Shown: positions 43,818 to 54,042, counted from the stretch's first letter. The stretch: 64,000 bases of DNA from Pyrinomonadaceae bacterium (GCA_014534425.1 JACVRN010000002.1:38550-102549), one strand, 5' to 3'. Notes: generated by a model not told the origin, from the sequence alone. Translations and numbers: made by a program.

Positions 43818-45698
43818 TTAAGCGGCTCGCTGTCTGAGATTTAACTGAACCAGAAGCGTGGAGAGGGCGGCGGGTGTCATCCCAGGGATACGACGAACGT
43901 GTCCGAACGTTTGGGGACGGGCACGTTCCAGACGCTCTACCATCTCGTGCGAAAGGCCACTGATGGCCCGAAAATCGAAGTCAGGCGGAAGACGAAGGCT
44001 ATCATGCTGGTGCAGTCGGTCTAGCGTGGCTTTATGCGAATCAATGTAGCCGCTATAAAGTAGGTCGGCCAGTGCAGATTGCAGATCATCAAGACTAGCT
44101 TCGGCACGAATCTCTGCCGGTAGAAGCCTCTCAATAAGGTCTGGGCGCACGTTTGGGCGCAGGGCAAGCTGTGCCAGGGTCACAGATTCACCCAAATCAA
44201 CTCCCAAAATGCGGCTTAATGAGGAATAAGCGGCGTCTGAACGCTTCAGGCGCGTGTTTTCCAGCGTCTCGCGTAATCTGGCTAGCCTATCACGCCTATG
44301 GTTAAAGCGATCCCAGTCAGAGTCGCCTACAAGCCCAAGTTCCCGGCCATGTGGCGTCAGGCGTGCGTCCGCCGTGTCATAGCGTAATGCCAGCCTGTAC
44401 TCTGCGCGAGAGGTGAAGATACGGTACGGCTCGTCAACTCCATGCGTTATCAGGTCGTCAATCAGCACGCCTATGTAGGATTCCTCACGGCGCAGGCGCA
44501 GGGGTTCGCGCCCCTGAACAAAGAGGGCGGCATTAATTCCGGCAATCAATCCCTGGCATCCTGCTTCCTCATAACCGGTCGTCCCATTTATCTGACCGGC
44601 GTGGAAAAGCCCTCTAAAACGGACTGTTTCCAGGCTCGGCGTCAATTCGCGCGGGTCAACGAAGTCATACTCTATGGCGTAACCGGGGCGTATAATCCGC
44701 GCCTCCTCAAGCCCTGGAATCATGCGTACTAATTCCTGCTGCAATTCTGCGGGCAGGGAGGTGGAGAAGCCGTTAAGGTAGACCTCGTTAGTCGTGTGGC
44801 CTTCCGGCTCTAAAAATAGCTGGTGGCGGTCTTTTTCGGCGAATTTGACTACTTTATCTTCAATTGAAGGGCAATAGCGCGGCCCTATGCCCTTAATTTT
44901 GCCAGAATAAAGGGGCGATTCGTGCAGATTTGCGCGGATGGCGTCATGCACAGCGTTTGTCGTGTAACCTATGTGACAGGTTACCTGCGGCTGCTCAATC
45001 CTATCTGTGGCGAAGGAGAAGGGCACTGGCCGCTCATCAGCATACTGAGGCTCGAAGGCATCCCAATCGATTGTGCGTCCATCTAGGCGCGGCGGAGTTC
45101 CTGTTTTTAAACGCCCTACGGGAAAGCCCAGCCGTTTTAAGCTCTCAGCAAGCTCTATTGAAGCAGGCTCGCCGGCACGCCCGGCTGTGTGCGTTCGGCG
45201 GCCTGTATGGATTAATCCGTTAAGAAAAGTTCCTGTAGCTATAACAACGCCCTTGGCACCCAGACGGCGCGTATCCTGTAGCTCAACACCGCAAACCTGG
45301 CCGTTCTTAATTATCAGGTCAACCACCATGCCCTGCCGTAAGTGCAGATTCGTAGTAGCTTCGAGCGTTCGACGCATCTCCGTGCGGTAAAGAGAGCGGT
45401 CTGCCTGTGCGCGTGGAGCCTGAACTGCGGGGCCGCGAGAGCGATTAAGCAGGCGAAACTGAATCCCTGTGCGATCAATGACGCGTCCCATGACGCCGCC
45501 CAGGGCATCCATTTCACGTACCAGGTGGCCTTTGGCTATGCCGCCTATGGCGGGATTGCAGGACATCTGGCCGATTAAATCCAGATTGATGGTCACTAAA
45601 GCGGTCTCAGCGCCCAGGCGTGCGGCGGCAGAGGCAGCTTCGCATCCGGCGTGGCCTGCGCCTATGATAATCACGTCAAAAATCTCGTCGAAGCTCAT
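43818..45698 (-). CDS. mnmG: tRNA uridine-34 modification enzyme MnmG (GidA)
   Basis: FAD-dependent partner of MnmE in forming (carboxymethyl)aminomethyl uridine at the wobble position; 626 residues, normal size. FAD motif VIIGAGHAGCEAASAAARLG, then IGQMSCNPAIGGIAKGHLVRE, GTFLNGLIHTGRR, and TGYEEAGCQGLIAGINAALF. The conserved C-terminal domain ends in GMTPAALSTLLVQL. It begins two bases after the mnmE stop on the same strand, so the two are co-transcribed. No rsmG gene follows, unlike many origin clusters. Confidence 0.97.
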   Translation of the reverse strand: MSFDEIFDVIIIGAGHAGCEAASAAARLGAETALVTINLDLIGQMSCNPAIGGIAKGHLVREMDALGGVMGRVIDRTGIQFRLLNRSRGPAVQAPRAQADRSLYRTEMRRTLEATTNLHLRQGMVVDLIIKNGQVCGVELQDTRRLGAKGVVIATGTFLNGLIHTGRRTHTAGRAGEPASIELAESLKRLGFPVGRLKTGTPPRLDGRTIDWDAFEPQYADERPVPFSFATDRIEQPQVTCHIGYTTNAVHDAIRANLHESPLYSGKIKGIGPRYCPSIEDKVVKFAEKDRHQLFLEPEGHTTNEVYLNGFSTSLPAELQQELVRMIPGLEEARIIRPGYAIEYDFVDPRELTPSLETVRFRGLFHAGQINGTTGYEEAGCQGLIAGINAALFVQGREPLRLRREESYIGVLIDDLITHGVDEPYRIFTSRAEYRLALRYDTADARLTPHGRELGLVGDSDWDRFNHRRDRLARLRETLENTRLKRSDAAYSSLSRILGVDLGESVTLAQLALRPNVRPDLIERLLPAEIRAEASLDDLQSALADLLYSGYIDSHKATLDRLHQHDSLRLPPDFDFRAISGLSHEMVERLERARPQTFGHVRRIPGMTPAALSTLLVQLNLRQRAA

Positions 45699-45700
45699 CG

Positions 45701-47065
45701 CTATTTACCTATGCAGAAGGTCGCAAATATCTGAGAAAGAATGTCTTCCGTAGTCGTTTCGCCGGTTATCTGTCCAAGAAAACGCAGGGCATCGTAAAGA
45801 CCAGCGAGAACAAGCTCTTCGCTTGCGCGTTGCTCCAGCAAAAGAGCAGATGTTTGAAGCGCCCCTTGAGTGCGCCGCAGCAGGTCATGGTGCCTTGCAT
45901 CTGTGATAAGAAGCCCGGCGTCTCTCGCGCCGCCCTCGGCGAAAGGCTTCAGTATAGCCCCGCGCAGTTCATCAAGTCCCGCGCCCGTCTTGGCCGAAAT
46001 CGGAATTACAGGAACAGAAGCTTCGGCCAGCAACCCATTTAAGCTGAAAGACTCCAAATCAGATTTATTAACCGCAAGAAGATGCGGCAGGTCTCCAACT
46101 TCGGCTAAAACCTCTTTATCCTCAACAGTTAGAGGCTCCGAGCCGTCCAGGATTACTAAGATTAAGTCGGAGTCTGCGATGGCGCGTCGCGTACGCTCAA
46201 CCCCTAAATTCTCAACCTTATCCTCTGTGGTGCGCACGCCAGCCGTATCGACTAAAAGAACCGGAATCCCTTCAATACTTACCACCTCGCTTAAACTGTC
46301 GCGCGTAGTGCCCGGGACATCTGTCACGATGGCTCTCTCCGAAGACAGTAAGCTATTGAAAACGCTGGACTTGCCTACATTCGGGCGACCTGCGAGCGTG
46401 ACCTTCAGGCCGTCTTTAAGGAGATGTCCCGCCCGGAATGTCGCCGTCAGTCTCTCGACCTTTTCAGTAAGCTCTGAGAGGCTTTGGGTGATGCGGCCCA
46501 CGGCTACATCGGGCAGGTCATCTTCTACGAATTCGAGCGAAGACTCAAGCGGCACTATGATGTCCAGCAGAGCGTCTTTAATCGGCTGAAGATAGTTTGA
46601 AAGCTCACCTCTCAGTTGACGCGCGGCCTGCTTGATGGCGGACTCTGTCTGCGCGTTGATGAGGTCGCGCACGGCTTCCGCCTGGCTCAAATTTATTCGT
46701 CCATTTGAGAGCGCGCGAAGTGTGAATTCGCCTGGCCCAGCGAGACGCGCATCGAGTGTGAGAACAAGGTCAATCAGACGACGCAGCAGAACAGGCGAAC
46801 CGTGACAACTCAACTCAATAACGTCTTCGCCCGTGAATGAATGAGGCGCTTTGAAGTAGGTGATGAGTGCGCGGTCAAGAGCATCTCTGCTTTCAAGATC
46901 GTAAACAGTTTGAAGTCGCGCGTGATTAGGTTCAGGCGTGAACTGCTCATCACAAACAATCGCGCGTGCAATCTCAAGAGAGCGTGGGCCACTTAGGCGT
47001 ATGACGCCTATGCCGCTTCGACCCGGCGGCGTTGAAAGAGCAACGATGGTGTCTGCTAATTGCAC
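45701..47065 (-). CDS. mnmE: tRNA modification GTPase MnmE (TrmE)
   Basis: GTPase partner of MnmG, 454 residues from the start chosen. The N-terminal tetrahydrofolate-binding domain begins ADTIVALSTPPGRSGIGVIR. The inserted G domain has GRPNVGKSSVFNSLL, DVPGTTRD and NKSD. The protein ends in CIGK, the conserved catalytic cysteine tail. GTG 47065 gives the family's usual length and N-terminus. A GTG at 47149 that shares a base with the jag stop codon would add 28 residues and is a real alternative. Confidence 0.95.
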   Translation of the reverse strand: MQLADTIVALSTPPGRSGIGVIRLSGPRSLEIARAIVCDEQFTPEPNHARLQTVYDLESRDALDRALITYFKAPHSFTGEDVIELSCHGSPVLLRRLIDLVLTLDARLAGPGEFTLRALSNGRINLSQAEAVRDLINAQTESAIKQAARQLRGELSNYLQPIKDALLDIIVPLESSLEFVEDDLPDVAVGRITQSLSELTEKVERLTATFRAGHLLKDGLKVTLAGRPNVGKSSVFNSLLSSERAIVTDVPGTTRDSLSEVVSIEGIPVLLVDTAGVRTTEDKVENLGVERTRRAIADSDLILVILDGSEPLTVEDKEVLAEVGDLPHLLAVNKSDLESFSLNGLLAEASVPVIPISAKTGAGLDELRGAILKPFAEGGARDAGLLITDARHHDLLRRTQGALQTSALLLEQRASEELVLAGLYDALRFLGQITGETTTEDILSQIFATFCIGK

Positions 47066-47148
47066 TGAATGTAAGAGTGAAGAGAAACAAAGCGAGGGAA
47101 CCCGCAGACGCGCGCACGTACGAGCGGCGCGTGCCGGAATTTTTAACA

Positions 47149-47607
47149 CTAGGGGGAAGGCTTCCTTGTGACTTTCAACCTGCGTGCGTTGCCTTCGCCC
47201 ACGGACTCCGTGTGAAGGTCTTCTTCCGTTGCGAGCGCCATGTGAATGACGCGACGCTCATTCGGATTCATAGGCCCGAAGGTGAAAGGAATACCTGTTG
47301 TGCGAACGCGGTCTGCTGCGTGACGAGCCATCGCGCGAAGTTCCGCTTCACGCGTCGCGCGGAAATTCTCAACGTCGCAGATGATGCGTTCTTCTCTGGG
47401 AAGCACGCGACCGAAAGCTTGATTAAGAATGTGCTGCAAGGCTTCAAGCAGTTCGCCGCCTTCGCTCAAGAGAAGAGAAGCGTCTGCGCCTTCTATGTTC
47501 AGGAAACAGCCGCTCTCTTGCGTATCAACCTGAGCGCGCAGTTCCAGCTTCGCGCCGTCGAAGATGGCGTTGAGAAAATCCTGTGCCTGCATGCATGCTT
47601 CGTTCAT
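47149..47607 (-). CDS. jag: Jag/KhpB-like RNA-binding protein (KH and R3H domains)
   Basis: About 152 residues. The KH part covers AQDFLNAIFDGAKLELRAQV and GADASLLLSEGGELLEALQH. The R3H domain includes ELRAMARHAADRVRTTGIPF and PMNPNERRVIHMALATEEDL. There is no clear N-terminal Jag_N domain, so it is the short form. The family binds RNA and is coded next to yidC in most bacteria. The start at ATG 47607 is used; TTG 47637 overlapping the yidC stop is possible. Confidence 0.9.
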   Translation of the reverse strand: MNEACMQAQDFLNAIFDGAKLELRAQVDTQESGCFLNIEGADASLLLSEGGELLEALQHILNQAFGRVLPREERIICDVENFRATREAELRAMARHAADRVRTTGIPFTFGPMNPNERRVIHMALATEEDLHTESVGEGNARRLKVTRKPSP

Positions 47608-47633
47608 CTTTGAAAACAGAATAACTCTTCGGC

Positions 47634-49493
47634 TCAAGCCTGCGAAACTCTGGGCGCAGAGCGCAGCTTCTTTGTCGTCTCTTCAACCTTCTTCGGCGGC
47701 TCTTCATCGTCCGACTTAGTCATGCGGTTGATTAGAAGCTGTTGGCTGAAGCCTACTATGTTTCCTACCAGCCAGTAAACCAGAAGACCTGCGGGTGCGC
47801 TCCACAGCATGTAGAGCATGAAGATGGGCATGCCTATAGCCATCATCTTGCGCTGCAAAGGGTCTGCTGAAGGCTGCGGCGTAATCAACTGCAAGACCAT
47901 CATGGAGCCTGCGAACAGGAGCGGGAGCAGATGTATCATCGTAGGCTCTGCCGCAGACAGATCCGGTATCCAGAGGAACGACGCCTGACGAAAATCAATC
48001 GAGATGGTGATAGCGCGATAGAGCGCAAAGAGGAACGGCATCTGAATCAGAAGCGGAAGACAGCCGCCAAGAGGATTGCCCTCCTTCATCAAACGCAGTT
48101 GCTCCATTTGAAGCTCTTTGAGCTTCGGGTCGTTCTGCTTCATCCCCTTTATCTTCTCTTGCAACTCCTTCATGCGTGGAGCCATCTTCGCGGCCTTCTT
48201 CATGGCTTTCGAAGAGCGCCACTTCAAGGGGAAGAAGAGCGAATAGATGACGATTGTAAAGAGAATGATGGCGAGGCCGTAGCTGCCCGTAACCTGATAA
48301 AGCCACTTGATTGCGCGCAAGATGGGCACGGCCAGAGGACGCGAAAGCGTGCTCAAAAAGCCGTAATCAATCGACTCTTCAAGGTCAACCTTGATGCCTT
48401 CTTTTTCAAGCTGCTCGCTCGCAGCCGTTAGAAGGTAATGATCCTTCGGGCCAACGTAAAGACGCGTCTTTGAGTTGTCCGTAGGAACCGGCACGAAGCC
48501 TGTTATCAAATATCTGGCCTCTTTGGTTCCGTTCGCCTGATGCTCGTACTTGGAGGTCTGATATTCAAGTCCCTCGGTAGGCTTCGGCGGCACTGCAATC
48601 ATGGCGAAGTAAGTGTCGCCTACACCGGCCCAATTAACCGGGCCGCTCAAGACTTTTCTACCGGGGCTTTCCTTGGCGTCGTTGATTGATTGACCATGCT
48701 GTCGCTCGACTTTGGCGTTGACGACCGCTATGCCTTCGGGCGCGACCGAGTAGAAGCTGTAATGAGGTATGCCCTGGTCGCCTATGCTTGGGCCTATGAG
48801 AAGCTTTGCGTTCGGGATGATTTGATCGCCGCGCTTGAGTTGAACCTGTATGTCTGTGATGTAGCGGTCTGGATAAAAAGTTATGGTCTTAATTACGTCA
48901 AGCCCCGTCGCTTCATCGCGCATGGCGAAAGCTACCTGCCTGGACGTGCCCGTAGAGACTTGAACGTTATTGTCTGAAGTCTCTTTCCCGTCAACAGTCA
49001 CGGTGTAGTTTCTGTTGGCTAGAGCGTCGTCCGTCTTCTGGTCTCCGGTGACGAGTTTGAGCGGTGCCTGATTGTTTCTCAAGCTCTCAGCCGGAATAAG
49101 CTCAAGCGGCTGCTTTGGCCCACCTACTGAATAAACCTCACGCGCTTTGCTTGGGTCGTTGTTATCAAGATTGATAATCCTGGTGATAATCCAACTCTTC
49201 GCTACGCCGCCGTGATTATCCAGTTCCACTTTGTAGTAAGGAGAGCTAACTAATATGGTGCGCTGCGGCGTCGTGTCCTCTTGCTGAGGAGGCGGTGTTG
49301 CGTTGTTGGCCTGCGCGCTCTGCTCCGTAGTTGAAGGCGCAGGCGTGGCAGCGTTGTTAGCAGGCGACGGTTGCGCGCTTGAAGTATTGGCGTTCGTTTG
49401 CTGCGGGGCTTTGGGTGGAGGGAAAAGGTAGCTCCAACCGAAAAGTATTAAAGCGGAGATGGCTATTGCCAGGATAAAACGCTTCTGTAGCAT
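47634..49493 (-). CDS. yidC: membrane protein insertase YidC
   Basis: Inserts membrane proteins alone or with Sec; 619 residues, the long Gram-negative form. N-terminal membrane anchor (ILAIAISALILFGWSYLFPP), a Pro/Ala/Gln-rich linker, then the large periplasmic P1 domain (VELDNHGGVAKSWII onward). The conserved core is the C-terminal five-helix region with LAIILFTIVIYSLFFPLKWR and PLGGCLPLLIQMPFLFALYR. The C-terminal tail is charged, which fits ribosome contact. It sits in the conserved rpmH-rnpA-yidD-yidC-jag order. Confidence 0.97.
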   Translation of the reverse strand: MLQKRFILAIAISALILFGWSYLFPPPKAPQQTNANTSSAQPSPANNAATPAPSTTEQSAQANNATPPPQQEDTTPQRTILVSSPYYKVELDNHGGVAKSWIITRIINLDNNDPSKAREVYSVGGPKQPLELIPAESLRNNQAPLKLVTGDQKTDDALANRNYTVTVDGKETSDNNVQVSTGTSRQVAFAMRDEATGLDVIKTITFYPDRYITDIQVQLKRGDQIIPNAKLLIGPSIGDQGIPHYSFYSVAPEGIAVVNAKVERQHGQSINDAKESPGRKVLSGPVNWAGVGDTYFAMIAVPPKPTEGLEYQTSKYEHQANGTKEARYLITGFVPVPTDNSKTRLYVGPKDHYLLTAASEQLEKEGIKVDLEESIDYGFLSTLSRPLAVPILRAIKWLYQVTGSYGLAIILFTIVIYSLFFPLKWRSSKAMKKAAKMAPRMKELQEKIKGMKQNDPKLKELQMEQLRLMKEGNPLGGCLPLLIQMPFLFALYRAITISIDFRQASFLWIPDLSAAEPTMIHLLPLLFAGSMMVLQLITPQPSADPLQRKMMAIGMPIFMLYMLWSAPAGLLVYWLVGNIVGFSQQLLINRMTKSDDEEPPKKVEETTKKLRSAPRVSQA

Positions 49494-49572
49494 CTGAATT
49501 AAATAACCGACCCTACTATCTCAATCAAAGAATGCTCGACTCTTAAAGTACGTTTGCGCGCCGTCTATAGTT

Positions 49573-49782
49573 CTACTCAACCGGGTCATATCCCCCCGGA
49601 TGAAACGGGTGACAACGCAACAGCCTTCTCAAACCCATCCAGCTTCCGCGCAAAGCTCCGTATCGCTCTATGGCTTCGCGCGCATAGACGGAACAGGAGG
49701 GAACAAAGCGGCACGAAGGGGGAAGCAAAGGAGAGAGAAGCGCTTTATAAAGATTCAGGAGCGTGATTAAAACGGTTCTCAC
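49573..49782 (-). CDS. yidD: membrane protein insertion efficiency factor YidD
   Basis: A 69-residue YidD protein with the conserved [20 protein letters not shown] and GWMGLRR-type ending [16 protein letters not shown]. The cysteines and the amphipathic N-terminus are typical; it helps YidC-dependent insertion. It overlaps the rnpA stop by four bases (ATGA-type coupling) and lies about 80 bases before yidC. Confidence 0.95.
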   Translation of the reverse strand: MRTVLITLLNLYKALLSPLLPPSCRFVPSCSVYAREAIERYGALRGSWMGLRRLLRCHPFHPGGYDPVE

Positions 49783-50147
49783 TGCCTGGCCTCAAGCGAT
49801 GCGCGCGAGACTCGCGCCTGCTCCACTATCCTTTGAAAATCTTCAAGCGAGGATTCTAGCTTCACATCAAGGAGCGCCCGTTTGGCGTTCAGCACCCAAT
49901 CGTACTTCGTCTCTAAAGCTTCCAATGCGCCGCAGCTTAAACGAAACGTTTCGCGCAACAGTCGCTTGGCGCGATTGCGCTCGACCGCGTTGCCAATAGC
50001 TTTGCGCGAAGCTGTAATGCCGAACCTATGATGCTCCAGGCCGTTCGGAAGTGCGAAGGCGGTCATCAAGCGCCCATGAAAGCGCGAGCCGCCCGCGTAG
50101 ACGCGGCGAAACTCTGCGGGGCTGCGTAAGTGCGTCTGCTTAATCAA
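49779..50147 (-). CDS. rnpA: ribonuclease P protein component
   Basis: Protein subunit of RNase P, which matures tRNA 5' ends; 122 residues. The RNR signature is visible as [18 protein letters not shown]. The N-terminal [18 protein letters not shown] and the central [11 protein letters not shown] are canonical. It lies 22 bases after rpmH on the same strand. Confidence 0.96.
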   Translation of the reverse strand: MIKQTHLRSPAEFRRVYAGGSRFHGRLMTAFALPNGLEHHRFGITASRKAIGNAVERNRAKRLLRETFRLSCGALEALETKYDWVLNAKRALLDVKLESSLEDFQRIVEQARVSRASLEARQ

Positions 50148-50169
50148 AAGCGCGCGGGGCCGACTCCCT

Positions 50170-50316
50170 TTAGTAATGCGACGGCGTCAGACGCTTGCGG
50201 CCCTTGGCGCGGCGGCGCTTGAGCACCAGCCGGCCATTCTTCGTAGCCATACGGGCGCGAAAGCCATGCGTCTTCGCACGACGACGATTGTTCGGTTGAA
50301 ATGTTCGCTTCGGCAT
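50170..50316 (-). CDS. rpmH: 50S ribosomal protein L34
   Basis: A 48-residue, very basic protein starting [19 protein letters not shown] and continuing [20 protein letters not shown]. It is the expected size and sequence for L34. It begins the minus-strand origin operon rpmH-rnpA-yidD-yidC-jag-mnmE-mnmG. A promoter lies 34-62 bases upstream. Confidence 0.97.
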   Translation of the reverse strand: MPKRTFQPNNRRRAKTHGFRARMATKNGRLVLKRRRAKGRKRLTPSHY

Positions 50317-50349
50317 AGTCAGTAATTCTCCACTCAAGTCAAAAGCGTA

Positions 50350-50378
50350 AGACTAACTGCCTCTGCCAATTATGTCAA
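50350..50378 (-). promoter_or_regulatory. sigma-70-like promoter of rpmH
   Basis: On the minus strand TTGACA (50378-50373), a 17-base spacer, then TAGTCT (50355-50350). It lies 34 bases upstream of the rpmH start. Confidence 0.65.
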
Positions 50379-50639
50379 GAAAGCAGGGCCTATGCTCATC
50401 TCCTAATTCCACTTCTTTATAGTGAAGCTCAAGCTATTTTCTCCGGCGATCGAGAAAATTTCTCCAACGACTGACAAATTTGTCGGAAGATGAAGAAAAA
50501 AGGTGGAAGCTTGCGCCTCAGAACACGGATTCCTGGACTCTGACCTCCTCGATTTGTGTTCTAAAAGCATTCTGTTTAGACAAAAGCGGCTCTTAACCTC
50601 TACGTAAAATCTCGGAAAATATGGGCTTTTTCGAGGGCC

Positions 50640-50816
50640 AAAAAAAAATTTTCTAAGCCTGTGGATTTCTCTTGCTTATTGGTTCGCTTCATGCTAATCT
50701 CCGCCCCGTTTTTGAGGCTGAAAATGCTTGTAAGTAGTTGATAGATAAATACTTAAAGCTTTACTTTAAGTATTCGAAAGTTTTCCACAAGCCTGTGGAA
50801 AAACCTGTGGAAAACT
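50640..50816. promoter_or_regulatory. origin-side region upstream of dnaA with three DnaA boxes
   Basis: AT-rich sequence with long A-runs near 50640. Three near-consensus DnaA boxes lie at 50781-50789 (TTTTCCACA), 50794-50802 and 50806-50814 (TGTGGAAAA, reverse). It may take part in origin binding or in dnaA autoregulation. The whole stretch 50317-50974 has no gene. Confidence 0.7.
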
Positions 50817-50974
50817 TTTCCCGAATCCATCAAAAAGAGACCAAGAGGGTGCATTTACAACATCTTCCGCTTTGTCAGTCAAAGAAGAGCTTGAGCAAAG
50901 CAAAGTGAAGTTTCGTATTATTTTGTGACAGTCTCTCATTCCTGCCACAAATCAACTAGAAGGACGGACAGGCC

Positions 50975-52447
50975 ATGAGTACCGTGATTGAGAATAGGCT
51001 CTGGGACGACATCCTACATGCCGTCGAGAAAAGGCTCAATCGCCAGAGCTTCGAGACGTGGTTTCGGCCAATCAGATTCGAAGGCTTTGACGATTCCGAG
51101 CAGATTCTGCATCTTCGCGCGCCCAATCAGGTCGTCAAGGACTGGGTCAGCACCAACTACTCGGATGTCCTTGTAGAGTCGCTGGAGGAGTTGAACCTGG
51201 CCGAATACCACGTTGACTGGCTGATTGAGGACGAGGAAGAGCGCTCCTCCGAAAAAATCGCGGATAAAGAGGACGCGGAGCCTGGCGTCACATACAGCCA
51301 GCCTGAGACGGCCATAAACGGTAATGGAAAGGGTAAGACATCAAGCTTGTTCACGCTTTTGGAGGCTGCGGAATCGGACGGACTCACCCCCGCCGCGACC
51401 ACTTTCGTTGATATAGAGCCGATTGAGCTTTCGCTTAATCCTAAATACACGTTCCAGACCTTCGTAGTAGGCTCGTGCAACCAGTTTGCTCATGCTGCGG
51501 CGCTGGCCGTAGCCGAAGCGCCCGGAAAGACCTATAACCCGCTCTATATTTATGGCGGCGTAGGGCTTGGCAAAACTCACCTGATGCACGCCGCAGGGCA
51601 CGCAATAAAGGAGCGGAACCGTCACCTGCGCCTCTCCTATATCTCTGCAGAGAAGTTCATGAACGAGCTTATCAACGCGATTCGCTACGATAAGGCCCAG
51701 ACTTTCCGCGAAAAATATCGCTCCATAGATATTCTTCTCATGGACGACATACAGTTCATGGCAGGGAAGGAGCGCACGCAGGAAGAGTTTTTCCACACCT
51801 TCAACGCGCTCTATGACGGCCAGAAGCAGATTGTCATATCAAGCGACTGCCCGCCAAGAGAGATTCCGACTCTTGAAGAGAGGCTGCACTCGCGTTTCGA
51901 GTGGGGCCTGATTGCTGACATGGAGCCGCCTGACCTTGAAACCAAGGTCGCAATTTTAAAACGTAAAGCTGATCTGGACGGCGTTCAACTACCGGACGAC
52001 GTGGCCTTCTTCATCGCCAGCAAAGTCAAGAGCAACATACGCGAGCTTGAAGGCTCGCTCGTGCGCCTTGTGGCAATCTCATCCTTGCGCGGTCTTCCCA
52101 TCTCGAAGATGCTCGCGCAGGACGCTATTCGCAACATAGCCGAGGACGACCAGCCAGCAGGGATTACCATCCCGCAGATTCAGCAGGCGGTCGCAAAACA
52201 CTACCGGCTGCGCGTGGACGAGTTGACTTCAAAGAACAACGCGCGGCACATAGCCGTGCCCCGCCAGGTAGCCATGTACCTGTGCAAGCGGCTCACGAAA
52301 CATAGCTTCCCGGAGATAGGCAGAGAGTTCGGCGGCAAGCATCACACGACCGTAATTCACTCGGTTGAGAAGATTGAGGCGCTGGTTTTGAAGGATCAGA
52401 ATTTCCACAGAGTCGTCAGTGACCTTATGGATAATCTTTGCAAGTAG
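50975..52447 (+). CDS. dnaA: chromosomal replication initiator DnaA
   Basis: AAA+ initiator, 490 residues. Domain I begins [21 protein letters not shown] variable linker follows (residues about 85-155). The AAA+ part starts [20 protein letters not shown] with Walker [11 protein letters not shown] near residues 193-202, and Walker [15 protein letters not shown]. Domain IV is the box-binding helix-turn-helix with the signature [17 protein letters not shown]. DnaA boxes lie on both sides of the gene. Confidence 0.98.
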   Translation: MSTVIENRLWDDILHAVEKRLNRQSFETWFRPIRFEGFDDSEQILHLRAPNQVVKDWVSTNYSDVLVESLEELNLAEYHVDWLIEDEEERSSEKIADKEDAEPGVTYSQPETAINGNGKGKTSSLFTLLEAAESDGLTPAATTFVDIEPIELSLNPKYTFQTFVVGSCNQFAHAAALAVAEAPGKTYNPLYIYGGVGLGKTHLMHAAGHAIKERNRHLRLSYISAEKFMNELINAIRYDKAQTFREKYRSIDILLMDDIQFMAGKERTQEEFFHTFNALYDGQKQIVISSDCPPREIPTLEERLHSRFEWGLIADMEPPDLETKVAILKRKADLDGVQLPDDVAFFIASKVKSNIRELEGSLVRLVAISSLRGLPISKMLAQDAIRNIAEDDQPAGITIPQIQQAVAKHYRLRVDELTSKNNARHIAVPRQVAMYLCKRLTKHSFPEIGREFGGKHHTTVIHSVEKIEALVLKDQNFHRVVSDLMDNLCK

Positions 52448-52471
52448 TTAGCTCAGTTATCACCTGAAAAG

Positions 52472-52735
52472 TTTTCCACAGTACGGTTTTCGGTTAAGCT
52501 CTTTATATGTAAGATTTAAGTCAGACTTTTCCACATTTCCACAGGGTGTCGAAAAAAGGGGCCTGTGGAAATGTGGAAAACTTTTGTTGAACGCAGGATT
52601 TCCACAGACGGACGTTTTTTTCCACAGCGATTTCCACAGCCCCTGTGGAAAACAATTCCTTTGCTGTCAACAATAAAGTGACTTTTCCACATTTCCACAG
52701 GCCCTACTACTACTACTATATATATATACTAGTTG
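52472..52735. promoter_or_regulatory. oriC: chromosomal origin (oriC) with DnaA boxes, GC step and DnaA-trios
   Basis: At least ten TTTTCCACA or ATTTCCACA boxes on both strands lie at 52472, 52527, 52535, 52564, 52572, 52598, 52618, 52630, 52644, 52683 and 52691. The last two are head to tail, followed by GGCCC (52700-52704), five CTA trios (52704-52718; complement 3'-GAT) and a TATATATATA run. This is the order of the bacterial origin unwinding module described for DnaA-trio origins. No gene lies in 52448-52831. Confidence 0.85.
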
Positions 52736-52831
52736 TTAGATTAGTATAAGTAGTAAAAGGCGCTAGCTTATTAAAGTCTGTTTGATTGGGTATAGAATAC
52801 CGTAATCATTCTTTGATAGAGGAGTTCATAA

Positions 52832-53944
52832 ATGGAATTCAGCATTAGCAAGAGCGCTCTGCAAAAGGAGCTTGGCTTTGTGCAGGGCGTCGTAGAGAAG
52901 AAGAACACCATCCCTGTTCTCTCAAACATTCTCATAGAGTCGGTCGGCGAAAACACCCTTCGCATCACGGGCACGGATTTGGACGTGACGATTCGCTGCG
53001 AGACCGAGGCAGAGATAAAGACGCCCGGCGCTATCTGTGTTCAGGCGCGCAAGCTCTTCGACATCTCGCGGCTGCTGCCGGAGGCGACCGTCAATTTCCA
53101 GAAGGAAGAGAACGACTGGGTATCGGTCAAGTGCCAGAACTTCCGCTCGAAGATTCCGGGCATCCCGCGCGATAATTTCCCGGAAGTCCCAAGCTTCAAG
53201 AGCGCGCCCATGAAACTGCCCGCAGAGGTCTTCAAATCCTTCGTCGATAAGACCATCTTCGCCATCACTCAGGAAGAGTCTCGCTACACGCTCTCGGGCG
53301 CGAAATTCATCTTGGACAAATCGGGCGCAAAGATGGTTACAACGGACGGACACCGCCTGGCCTATGTCGAGCGTCGGGATTTGGGAAAAAACGCGCCCAA
53401 GGAGACGCTAGACGCCCTTATACCCCGTAAGACGCTGGCAGAGCTGACCAAATTAACCACCTCCTTCGAGGGCGAGATTAGTTTAGGCTCCGACGAGAAC
53501 CACATTTACTTCGAAGTCGGCCCGCGCCTGCTTATCTCCAGAAGGCTCTCCGGGCAGTTCCCGAACTACGAGATGGTGATGCCCAAGAGTAACGACAAGT
53601 CCATCAAGTTCGACAGCGCGAAGCTTAACCAGGCTATTCGACGCGTAGCGCTCATGGCGGACGACCGCTCGCACGCCATACGCTTTCACCTGGAGCCGAA
53701 GCAACTTCAAATCAGTTCGCAGAACGCCGAAGAAGGTGAAGCGCGCGAAGTCGTAGAAACCGAATATGAAGGCGAAACTACCGAGATAGGTTTCAACGCA
53801 CAGTACCTGCAAGACTTCCTCAACGTCATAGGCGAGGGCGAAGTCAACTTCGAGTTCAAAGACGGAAACTCTCAGGCCCAACTGCGCCCGGCAGAGAACG
53901 GCGATTATGAATACAAGTACGTCGTCATGCCCATGCGAATCTGA
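52832..53944 (+). CDS. dnaN: DNA polymerase III sliding clamp (beta)
   Basis: Ring clamp of the replicase, 370 residues. Conserved segments: MEFSISKSALQKELGFVQGV, TIPVLSNILIESV, a middle domain with FVDKTIFAITQEESRYTLSG, and the clamp end YKYVVMPMRI. It has a good AGAGGAG ribosome site eight bases before the ATG. It follows oriC. A terminator and then two foreign-looking genes separate it from recF. Confidence 0.98.
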   Translation: MEFSISKSALQKELGFVQGVVEKKNTIPVLSNILIESVGENTLRITGTDLDVTIRCETEAEIKTPGAICVQARKLFDISRLLPEATVNFQKEENDWVSVKCQNFRSKIPGIPRDNFPEVPSFKSAPMKLPAEVFKSFVDKTIFAITQEESRYTLSGAKFILDKSGAKMVTTDGHRLAYVERRDLGKNAPKETLDALIPRKTLAELTKLTTSFEGEISLGSDENHIYFEVGPRLLISRRLSGQFPNYEMVMPKSNDKSIKFDSAKLNQAIRRVALMADDRSHAIRFHLEPKQLQISSQNAEEGEAREVVETEYEGETTEIGFNAQYLQDFLNVIGEGEVNFEFKDGNSQAQLRPAENGDYEYKYVVMPMRI

Positions 53945-53992
53945 AAGTCCACAAAGAGACAGAATAAATTTTTGTCTTAGATAAAGTCGTCA

Positions 53993-54042
53993 ACCGTAAG
54001 CGACGCCGCTTGGAATCAGGCAGCGTCGCTTACGGTTTTGTT
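53993..54042. terminator. terminator after dnaN
   Basis: A 14-bp perfect stem pairs ACCGTAAGCGACGC (53993-54006) with 54023-54036 and ends in TTTTGTT. It lies between dnaN and the convergent membrane protein gene. Confidence 0.85.

Noticed and set aside
52516..52698. A 60-codon open frame in the origin
   Set aside because: It consists of DnaA box repeats read in frame.
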